Positions 9,038-15,292 of a stretch of DNA of 64,000 bases are shown piece after piece; position 1 is the first letter of the stretch, and every line of letters starts with the position of its first letter. The DNA comes from Pseudoxanthomonas sp. JBR18 (GTDB taxonomy: Bacteria; Pseudomonadota; Gammaproteobacteria; Xanthomonadales; Xanthomonadaceae). A model generated the notes under the pieces. That model did not search any database and had not been told where the DNA came from. It saw only the letters and a program-made list of their open reading frames with translations. The DNA lies in NCBI RefSeq assembly GCF_028198165.1, contig NZ_CP116339.1, forward strand, positions 2,053,001-2,117,000, given 5' to 3'. Made by a program: the position numbers and the translations under genes.

Positions 9038-11986
9038 TCAACGGCTCCCCATCAGCAACTCAACATCACCCCCGGCAGCGGTGGTATTGATCGTCACCAC
9101 CGACTCGGCGCAGAAGCGCGGCAGGTAGTTGGGGCCGCCGGCCTTGGGCCCGGTGCCAGACAGGCCCTCGCCGCCGAACGGCTGCACGCCGACCACCGCG
9201 CCGACCATGTTGCGGTTGACGTAGACGTTGCCGACCTCGGCCTGCGTGGCGATGGCCTGGGCGCGGGTATCGATGCGGGTCTGCACGCCCAGGGTCAGGC
9301 CGTAGCCCAGTGCATTGATGCGTTCGACCAGGGCCTCGACATCGCCCTTCCAGCGCAGCACCTGCAGCACCGGGCCGAAGATCTCCTCGCGCACGTCCTC
9401 CAGGCGCTCGACCTCGAACGCCACCGGCGCGATCGCGGTCGCGGGCGCATCGAAGGCCAGGGGCGCCCGCGCGATCAGTCGGCCGCGTCCTTCCACTTCG
9501 GCGATCTGCCGTTGCAGCGTATCGAAGGCGTCCTGGTCGATCACCGGGCCCAGGTCGGTGGCCAGGTACGCCGGATCTCCCACGCGCAGCAGGCCGATGG
9601 CCCCGGCGAGCATGTCGATCACGCCGTCGGCGATGTCCTCCTGCACGCACAGCACGCGCAGGGCCGAGCAGCGCTGGCCGGCGCTGCGGAAGCTGCTCTG
9701 CACCACCGCGTCGATGACCTGCTCGGGCAGGGCGGTGGCATCGACGATCATCGCGTTGAGGCCGCCGGTCTCGGCGATCAGCGGCACGATCGGGCCGTCC
9801 TTGTCGGCCAGGGTGCGGGCGATGGCCTTGGCCACCGCGGTGGACCCGGTGAACACCACGCCGCCGGTCTTCGGGTGGGCGACCAGCGCCGCGCCGGTCT
9901 CGCCGGCGCCGTACACGCCGGCCAGCGCATCGGCCGGCACGCCGCAGCGGTGCAGCAGCTCGATCATCGCCGCGCCCACGCCCGGGGTCTGTTCGGCCGG
10001 CTTGGCGGCCACCGCATTGCCGGTCACCAGCGCGGCCACGACCTGGCCGGTGAAGATCGCCAGCGGGAAGTTCCACGGGGAGATGCAGACCCACACGCCG
10101 CGTCCGCGCAGGGCATAGGTGTTGCGCTCGCCGGTGACGCCCGGGAGGACCTGCGGGGCCATCAGGGTGCGTGCCTGGGCGGCGTAATAGCGGCAGAAGT
10201 CCGCGGCCTCGCGGACCTCGGAGACCGCATCGCCCCAGGTGCGTCGGCCCTCGCGCACGATCAAGGCGCACCACTGGGCCAGATCGCGTTCCAGTACATC
10301 GGCGGCCTGCTCCAAGGCGGCGGCGCGGGTCTCCACCGGCGTGGCGTTCCAGGCCTTCTGGCCGGCGGCCAGGCGCTGCATCAGCGCGTCGATCTGGTCG
10401 ATCGGGGTCAGCGCCGGCGCGGGCAGCGATGCCTGGGCGTAAGCGGCGGTCAGCGCCTGGGCCATGTCCGCATCGGCGGTGTCGGTACCGGCGGTATTGC
10501 GGCGTGCGCCCAGGATGTCCAGCGGCAGGGTCACCGCGCTGTCCGCGGTGACGTGCAGCGGCGAGGTCACCAGCGCACTGGCCGGCAGCGTGTCATCGGC
10601 CAGCTGGTGGACGAAGGAGGAATTCGCCCCGTTCTCGAGCAGGCGACGCACCAGGTAGGCCAGCAGGTCCTTGTGCGGGCCGACCGGCGCGTACACGCGC
10701 AGGCCCACGTCCGGGTATTGCCGGTGCGCGGCGTCATGCACGGCCTCGCCCATGCCGTGCAGGCGCTGCAGCTCGAACGGCACACCGGCCGCGCGCGCCA
10801 GATGCAGCACGGCGGCGATCGTCCCGGCGTTGTGGCCGGCGATCTGCGGGTAGATCGCGTCGGGCATGCCGAACATCGCCTGCGCGCAGGCCAGATAGGA
10901 CAGGTCGGTGTGGTGCTTGTGGGTGAACACCGGAAAGGCGTCCAGGCCCAGCTCCTGCGCGCGCTTGATCTCGTAGTCCCAGTAGGCGCCCTTTACCAGG
11001 CGCACCATGAAGCGCAGCTTGCAGGCCCGCGCGATACGCGCAACCTCCTCGATCGTCTCCAGCGCGCGGGTCTGGTAGGCCTGCACGGCCAGGCCAAAGC
11101 CATTCCACTGCGGATACTTCGCCGACACATGCCGGGCAACGGCTTCCAGCACGTCCAGCGACAGGGCCAGGCGTTCGCTTTCTTCCGCGTCGATGGTCAG
11201 GTTGAGGTCGGCCTGGGCCGCAACCTCGGCCAGCTCGCACACGCGGGGCACCAGGTGCGCCATGACGTGGTCGTGCTGCACGGCCTCGTAGCGCGCCTCG
11301 ATGGCCGAGAGCTTGATCGAGACACCGTCGGCCTGCTCCACCGGCACGCTGCGGTCGCGCCTGGAGGCCAGCGCGGCGATGGCCGCGTGGTATTTGCGCA
11401 TGTAGGTCTGCGCGTCCGCATCGGTGCGCGCGCCCTCGCCCAGCATGTCGTAGGAAAAACGCAGGCCCTTGCGCGCCTTGCGCTGCTTGCGGGCGTCATC
11501 CAGCGCCTCGTCCAGGGTCTCGCCCATGACGAACTGTTTACCCATCAGCTGCACCGCGCGCACCGTCGCGGCGACCACCGCCTTGGCGCCCATCCTGGAG
11601 AAGAACCCCGCCTTCTGGCCGTCCTCGCCCAGCATCTTCTTGGACAGGCTGATGGCTTGGTTGGACAGCGTGGCCAGCCAGGACTGCGAGGCGCCGGAGA
11701 AATCGGCGCGGCCCAGTTGGTCGGCGGTCAGGGCCATGGCCGTGTCGGCATCGGGCACGCGCAGCAGGGCTTCGGCCAGGCGCATGAGGGCCAAGCCTTC
11801 GGCGCTGGAGAGCGGGAATTCGCGCAGCAGCGTTTCCATGGCGAAGGCCGAGGGCTTGGATGCGCGGACCTGGCCGATCCAGCTGATCGCATCGCCGCTG
11901 GCCAAGGCCCAATCCAGTCCCTGCAGGCGCTGCAGCAGCGCGGTGGTGACCTCGGCTTCAGGACGATAGGGACTAGGTAACCGCAT
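9038..11986 (-). CDS. putA: Bifunctional proline dehydrogenase / pyrroline-5-carboxylate dehydrogenase
   Basis: This protein oxidises proline to glutamate in two steps, using FAD and then NAD+. It has 982 residues. The helical N-terminal part and the proline dehydrogenase barrel span roughly 1-430 (LVKGAYWDYEIKRAQ, RLHGMGEAVHD). The aldehyde dehydrogenase domain follows from about 500, with the N-terminal fold motif ISPWNFPLAIFTGQV, catalytic Glu in AETGGLNAMIVD and catalytic Cys in SAGQRCSALRVL. The ribbon-helix-helix DNA-binding domain of E. coli-type trifunctional PutA is absent, and the length fits a short type A/B PutA. Regulation therefore probably falls to the divergent Lrp-family gene. 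A Shine-Dalgarno-like AGGTGG lies just before the ATG at 11986. Confidence 0.97.
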   Translation of the reverse strand: MRLPSPYRPEAEVTTALLQRLQGLDWALASGDAISWIGQVRASKPSAFAMETLLREFPLSSAEGLALMRLAEALLRVPDADTAMALTADQLGRADFSGASQSWLATLSNQAISLSKKMLGEDGQKAGFFSRMGAKAVVAATVRAVQLMGKQFVMGETLDEALDDARKQRKARKGLRFSYDMLGEGARTDADAQTYMRKYHAAIAALASRRDRSVPVEQADGVSIKLSAIEARYEAVQHDHVMAHLVPRVCELAEVAAQADLNLTIDAEESERLALSLDVLEAVARHVSAKYPQWNGFGLAVQAYQTRALETIEEVARIARACKLRFMVRLVKGAYWDYEIKRAQELGLDAFPVFTHKHHTDLSYLACAQAMFGMPDAIYPQIAGHNAGTIAAVLHLARAAGVPFELQRLHGMGEAVHDAAHRQYPDVGLRVYAPVGPHKDLLAYLVRRLLENGANSSFVHQLADDTLPASALVTSPLHVTADSAVTLPLDILGARRNTAGTDTADADMAQALTAAYAQASLPAPALTPIDQIDALMQRLAAGQKAWNATPVETRAAALEQAADVLERDLAQWCALIVREGRRTWGDAVSEVREAADFCRYYAAQARTLMAPQVLPGVTGERNTYALRGRGVWVCISPWNFPLAIFTGQVVAALVTGNAVAAKPAEQTPGVGAAMIELLHRCGVPADALAGVYGAGETGAALVAHPKTGGVVFTGSTAVAKAIARTLADKDGPIVPLIAETGGLNAMIVDATALPEQVIDAVVQSSFRSAGQRCSALRVLCVQEDIADGVIDMLAGAIGLLRVGDPAYLATDLGPVIDQDAFDTLQRQIAEVEGRGRLIARAPLAFDAPATAIAPVAFEVERLEDVREEIFGPVLQVLRWKGDVEALVERINALGYGLTLGVQTRIDTRAQAIATQAEVGNVYVNRNMVGAVVGVQPFGGEGLSGTGPKAGGPNYLPRFCAESVVTINTTAAGGDVELLMGSR

Positions 11987-12079
11987 GATTGACCACCTGT
12001 TAGCGAGGGTGCTGGAGATGTGCCATTCTCATCCCGGATTCGCCGTGCTTTGTTCGGTTGACGGGACTATGATCCGGCG

Positions 12080-12559
12080 ATGAGCCAACTTCCTGCTGCG
12101 CTGGACCGGACCGACCGCAGAATCCTCGCCCTGCTGCAGCAGGACGGCCGGATCACCAATCTGAAGCTGGCCGAGGCGGTGCATCTGTCGCCGACCGCGA
12201 CCCTGGAGCGGGTGCGGCGGCTGACCGCCGAGGGTTACATCATCGGCTACCGGGCGCGGCTGAATCCGCAGAAGCTCGGCGCCGGGATGCTGGTGTTCGT
12301 GGAGATCCTGCTGGACCGCACCACCCATAACATCCTGGAGCAGTTCCAGGCCGCGATCAAAGACCAGCCCGAGGTCATGGAATGCCATCTGGTGGCCGGC
12401 GGCTTCGATTACCTGATCAAGCTGCGCGCGGCCGACATGGCCGACTACCGCGAGCTGGCCGGCCGCGTGCTGTGGAAGCTGCCGGGCGTGCGCGAGGCCC
12501 GGACCTACGCGGTGATGGAAGAGGTCAAGAACAGCGCGGACCTGTATCTGGATATCTGA
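12080..12559 (+). CDS. Lrp/AsnC-family regulator, probable PutR-type activator of putA
   Basis: The protein has 159 residues. An N-terminal winged helix-turn-helix (LDRTDRRILALLQQDGRITN, then LSPTATLERVRRL) is followed by a ligand-binding RAM domain (MECHLVAGGFDYLIKLRA). It is divergent from putA across 93 bases, the arrangement seen for proline-responsive Lrp homologues in other proteobacteria, so control of putA by proline is the likely role. A TATGAT hexamer at 12068-12073 sits only 6 bases before the ATG, so the message could be leaderless. The effector is inferred from the neighbour, not from residues. Confidence 0.9.
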   Translation: MSQLPAALDRTDRRILALLQQDGRITNLKLAEAVHLSPTATLERVRRLTAEGYIIGYRARLNPQKLGAGMLVFVEILLDRTTHNILEQFQAAIKDQPEVMECHLVAGGFDYLIKLRAADMADYRELAGRVLWKLPGVREARTYAVMEEVKNSADLYLDI

Positions 12560-12570
12560 CAGGTCTGCGC

Positions 12571-12636
12571 GTGGGGGCCGCCACGGCGGCGATGTGGCTT
12601 CCCCGGTGAAGCTTTCGCCGCCATGGCGACTCCCAC
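12571..12636. repeat. REP-like palindromic element, family 1 copy a
   Basis: The left arm GTGGGGGCCGCCACGGCGGC and the right arm GCCGCCATGGCGACTCCCAC face each other around about 25 variable bases. The same architecture recurs at 18229, 37396 and 39103, always just after a gene end. It lies between the convergent lrp and ohr genes. Confidence 0.8.
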
Positions 12637-12638
12637 GT

Positions 12639-12676
12639 AAGACAGAGACGGCGCCTTGCGGCGCCGTCTCTGTCTT
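12639..12676. terminator. Bidirectional terminator hairpin between lrp and ohr
   Basis: A perfect 17-bp stem, AAGACAGAGACGGCGCC paired with GGCGCCGTCTCTGTCTT, closes a TTGC loop. The genes on both sides converge on it. T-rich tracts are short on each side, so it may act in both directions. Confidence 0.8.
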
Positions 12677-12697
12677 TCGCAATGTGCAGCGCCTGGA

Positions 12698-13123
12698 TCA
12701 GACCAGGGTCAGCACCACGTCCACGTTGCCGCGGGTGGCGTTGGAGTACGGGCAGACCTGGTGGGCGGTGTCGACCAGCTTCTGCGCCACTTCGCGCTCC
12801 ATGCCCGGCAGCTCGATCTTCAGTTCGACAGCGATGGCAAACGCGCTGCCGGCCGGGCCGATGCCAACGTGGCTTTCGATGGCGACGTCATCGGGCACCT
12901 TGATCTTCTCGCGCGCGCCCACCGCCTTCATGGCGCCGATGAAGCATGCCGCGTAGCCGATGGCGAACAGTTGCTCGGGGTTGGTGCCCGGGCCGCCGGC
13001 GCCGCCGAGTTCCTTCGGCGTGGACAGCTGCAGGTCCAGCGGACCCTCGGGGGTGATGCCGCGGCCTTCGCGGCCGCCCTTGGCGATGGCGGTGGCGGTG
13101 TAGAGGATCTTGTCGGGTTGCAT
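12698..13123 (-). CDS. ohr: Organic hydroperoxide resistance protein (OsmC/Ohr family)
   Basis: This thiol peroxidase reduces organic and lipid hydroperoxides. It has 141 residues, the usual family length. The two redox cysteines are Cys60 in AIGYAACFIGAM and Cys124 in HQVCPYSNATRGNVDV. Glu50 in TNPEQLF and the nearby arginines match the conserved Ohr active site. A good ribosome site (AAGGAG) precedes the start. It lies directly downstream of ohrR on the same strand, with an operator-like palindrome in the 75-base gap, as in the Xanthomonas ohrR-ohr module. Confidence 0.96.
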   Translation of the reverse strand: MQPDKILYTATAIAKGGREGRGITPEGPLDLQLSTPKELGGAGGPGTNPEQLFAIGYAACFIGAMKAVGAREKIKVPDDVAIESHVGIGPAGSAFAIAVELKIELPGMEREVAQKLVDTAHQVCPYSNATRGNVDVVLTLV

Positions 13124-13143
13124 GATGAACTCCTTGGTTGTAT

Positions 13144-13163
13144 GCGATTGAATCGCGTGCGAT
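13144..13163. promoter_or_regulatory. OhrR operator upstream of ohr
   Basis: GCGATT-G-AATCGC is a perfect inverted repeat at 13144-13156, followed two bases later by another GCGAT at 13159-13163. A 17-base core (ATTGAATCGCGTGCGAT) is shared with the site upstream of ohrR at 13678-13697. Its position 20 bases upstream of the ohr start fits repression by OhrR. Confidence 0.7.
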
Positions 13164-13198
13164 TTGATGGGTGGAGCGAGGGAGCGGGGTGGGGTGAA

Positions 13199-13663
13199 TC
13201 AGGGAGCAGGAGCGGCGCGGCCGAGCTTGTCGCGCAGGTCTTCGAGCTGGGTCTTGAGCTGCACCAGCTGGTCCGGGCTGCAATCCATGGCGCAGAACAG
13301 GCCTTCCGGGACCGCCTGCGCCTGCGTGCGCAGGGCGCGACCGGCGTCGGTCAGGTGGATCTCGACCTGGCGCTCGTCCTGTACGGCGCGGGTGCGCGTC
13401 AGCAGACCAGCGACCTGCAGGCGCTTGAGCAGCGGCGTCAGCGTGGCCGAGTCCAGGAACAGCTTCTCGCCGATGGCCGACACCGTCTGCCCATCGCGCT
13501 CCCACAGCACCAGCATCACCAGATACTGCGGATAGGTCAGGCCCAGCTCGGCCAGCAGGCCGCGGTAGGTGCGGCTGAGCGCGAGGTTGGCCGAATACAG
13601 CGCAAAGCACAGCTGGTTGTCCAGCTGCAGCAAATCGCGGGTCGGGAGGTCCTGGGAGGCCAT
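13199..13663 (-). CDS. ohrR: MarR-family organic peroxide sensor OhrR
   Basis: The protein is a 154-residue winged-helix repressor. The start is taken at [10 protein letters not shown] because the longer upstream frame is low-complexity and overlaps trmL. Cys19 ([13 protein letters not shown]) matches the peroxide-sensing cysteine of Xanthomonas OhrR. Cys124 (GLFCAMDC) sits at the spacing of the resolving cysteine of the two-Cys type; Cys128 is additional. The MarR recognition region is [20 protein letters not shown], with a DERQ wing. It should repress ohr and itself through the two matching palindromes that flank it, releasing on oxidation. Confidence 0.93.
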   Translation of the reverse strand: MASQDLPTRDLLQLDNQLCFALYSANLALSRTYRGLLAELGLTYPQYLVMLVLWERDGQTVSAIGEKLFLDSATLTPLLKRLQVAGLLTRTRAVQDERQVEIHLTDAGRALRTQAQAVPEGLFCAMDCSPDQLVQLKTQLEDLRDKLGRAAPAP

Positions 13664-13677
13664 GGCGCGTAATTTAT

Positions 13678-13697
13678 ATCGCACGCGATTCAATTGC
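13678..13697. promoter_or_regulatory. OhrR operator upstream of ohrR (autoregulation)
   Basis: ATCGCACGCGATTCAATTGC is nearly the reverse complement of the ohr-proximal site and shares its 17-base core. It lies 14 bases before the ohrR ATG, close to an AT-rich TATAAATT stretch that could be the -10 region, so binding would block ohrR transcription. Confidence 0.65.
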
Positions 13698-13718
13698 AAG
13701 CGATGCGGCGCTAGGCGT

Positions 13719-14198
13719 TCAGCTGCCGCCGACGAAGCCCTGCTGGCGCCAGGCTTCGAACACCATGATCGCCACGGTGTTGGACAGATTGAGGCTGCGG
13801 TTGTCCGGCCGCATCGGCAGGCGCAGGCGCTGTTCGTCCGGGACCGATTCGAGCACCTCGGCCGGCAGGCCGCGGGTCTCCGGGCCGAACAGGAATGCGT
13901 CGCCCGGGCCGTACGCGACCGCGTCATAGCGATGGCGTCCGCGGGTACTCAGGCAGAACAGGCGGCGTGGGGCGATGGCCGCCAATGCCGCCGGCAGGTC
14001 GTCGTGCACCTGCAGGGCGGCGTACTCGTGGTAATCCAGCCCGGCGCGCTTGAGCTGGCGATCTTCAAGAGCGAAACCGAGCGGGCGGATCAGGTGCAGG
14101 CGTGCGCCGGTGTTGGCGCACAGCCGGATCACGTTGCCCGTGTTGGGCGGGATCTCGGGCTGGTAGAGCAGGACATCGAGCTGGAACGGGGCACTCAT
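13719..14198 (-). CDS. trmL: tRNA (cytidine/uridine(34)-2'-O)-methyltransferase
   Basis: This SPOUT-class methyltransferase modifies the ribose of the wobble base of leucine tRNAs with SAM. It has 159 residues, typical for TrmL. Family motifs are [20 protein letters not shown] at the start, FGPETRGLP in the middle and the knot segment [20 protein letters not shown] near the end. The start [17 protein letters not shown] was chosen because it gives the normal family length; a longer in-frame extension lacks similarity. It is on the same strand as ohrR-ohr but separated by the operator region, so it is probably a separate unit. Confidence 0.93.
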   Translation of the reverse strand: MSAPFQLDVLLYQPEIPPNTGNVIRLCANTGARLHLIRPLGFALEDRQLKRAGLDYHEYAALQVHDDLPAALAAIAPRRLFCLSTRGRHRYDAVAYGPGDAFLFGPETRGLPAEVLESVPDEQRLRLPMRPDNRSLNLSNTVAIMVFEAWRQQGFVGGS

Positions 14199-14364
14199 GC
14201 GGTGCGCACAACGGTTGCAGCGATGGCGGAACTGAAGCGTTGAATCGACATCGAGGTCACAGGTCGGAAAAAGCGGCCTGCGCAAGTCTAGAGGCTGGTG
14301 GCCTCCTTCACGGCAGGCGGGCGCGGCGCAGGGGATAGCGCACGTCGTGCCCGCACTGCGGCGC

Positions 14365-14847
14365 TCAGCGGGTGGCAACCTCGCGGGCGATGCTGCCGGC
14401 ACGGGCGATCTGGCTGTCGATCTGGCGGGTGCCGGCCTGCACGGCGCGGGCCTCGATATCGGCGACCTGGCCAGCCTGATGGGCCAGGTAATAGGCCAGA
14501 TCGTCGGCCGTCGGGCGCACGGTCACCGCCGCCAGGGTCACCACGCGCTGGGCGCCCTGGGCCGCGTGGTAGTAGGCCAGGTCGGCCATGTCGGGGTGCA
14601 CCGTCACCGCCGGCAGGTCGACGACGCGCTGGCTGCCGGCGGCTTCGAAATACGCGAGGTCGGCCGGATCGGGGCGGACGCTGACGCTCGGCAGGTCGAC
14701 GATGGCCGGAGCCGAGGTGCTCGCCGCGAGGGTGCTGGCGGTGCCGAGGGTCGGCTGCGAGTCAGCGCGCTGGGACAGGACCATCGAGCCGGCGCACAGG
14801 GCGAACAGGGTGGCGGCGGTCAGCGGCAGCAGGACGTTGGTGTTCAT
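14365..14847 (-). CDS. Small exported protein with triplicated 26-residue motif, function unknown
   Basis: The protein has 160 residues, starting at MNTNVLLPLT after a clear AGGAGAG ribosome site. A hydrophobic segment at about 4-24 looks like a signal peptide or membrane anchor. Residues 50-74, 76-100 and 103-127 are tandem copies of a motif of the form VVDLPAVTVHPDMADLAYY. The C-terminal 30 residues are helical and charged. No enzymatic motif is visible and I do not recognise the family. The repeat suggests a short structural or protein-binding array in the periplasm. Confidence 0.7.
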   Translation of the reverse strand: MNTNVLLPLTAATLFALCAGSMVLSQRADSQPTLGTASTLAASTSAPAIVDLPSVSVRPDPADLAYFEAAGSQRVVDLPAVTVHPDMADLAYYHAAQGAQRVVTLAAVTVRPTADDLAYYLAHQAGQVADIEARAVQAGTRQIDSQIARAGSIAREVATR

Positions 14848-15292
14848 GGTTGCTCTCCTATCGGTGTAGTTGCGTGGTGTGGTAGTAAGGTAGAACACCT
14901 AATCAGCAAGATCAAGCCGGGATTGAAGAAATCCCTCATGCATTCATTTAATGTTCAGCAAATGGACTGAGCTGGCTGGGTGCAGGTTTATTGAAGCAGG
15001 CAGCGTGCCAATCACATCCTTTTGTTTTTGTTGGATTTCTTATGGGCTGGCCGGCTGTCCGGTGTCCGCTACGGTGTCCGCGAACACCTCGTCCGATGCG
15101 GTGTCCGCCCGCAGGGTTTGAATCGAGCGACGCGCGCCGTGGTGCTGGGCGGCGGCTTGGGATGGTTGACGGTCGTGACATCCATGGCTTAAGGCCTAGT
15201 GAAATCGCCGTCGCCGCGGCCTAGCATCGTTGGCCGATTCCCCCGTTCCGCAGGCGTCGTCTCGTCGCGGGCTTATATAGACAAGGAGTTCC
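14848..15292. other. 445-base intergenic region with three CGGTGTCCGC repeats
   Basis: No gene longer than background is visible here. The left part, next to the leftward small-protein gene, is relatively AT-rich (TTGTTTTTGTTGG) and could hold its promoter. Three copies of CGGTGTCCGC lie at 15060-15069, 15072-15081 and 15099-15108. The right end carries the ribosome site AAGGAG for the M16 protease. Confidence 0.5.

Noticed and set aside
8954..11980. 1008-codon plus-strand frame opposite putA
   Set aside because: Mirror frame of putA; residue composition (H, R, G, Q rich) is the signature of an antisense frame, and PutA motifs are unambiguous on the other strand.
9038..11986. Trifunctional PutA acting as its own repressor
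   Set aside because: The N-terminus lacks a ribbon-helix-helix DNA-binding domain and the protein is 982 residues, not about 1300.
12656..13672. 338-codon plus-strand frame across ohr and ohrR
   Set aside because: Shadow of two real minus-strand genes with known motifs.
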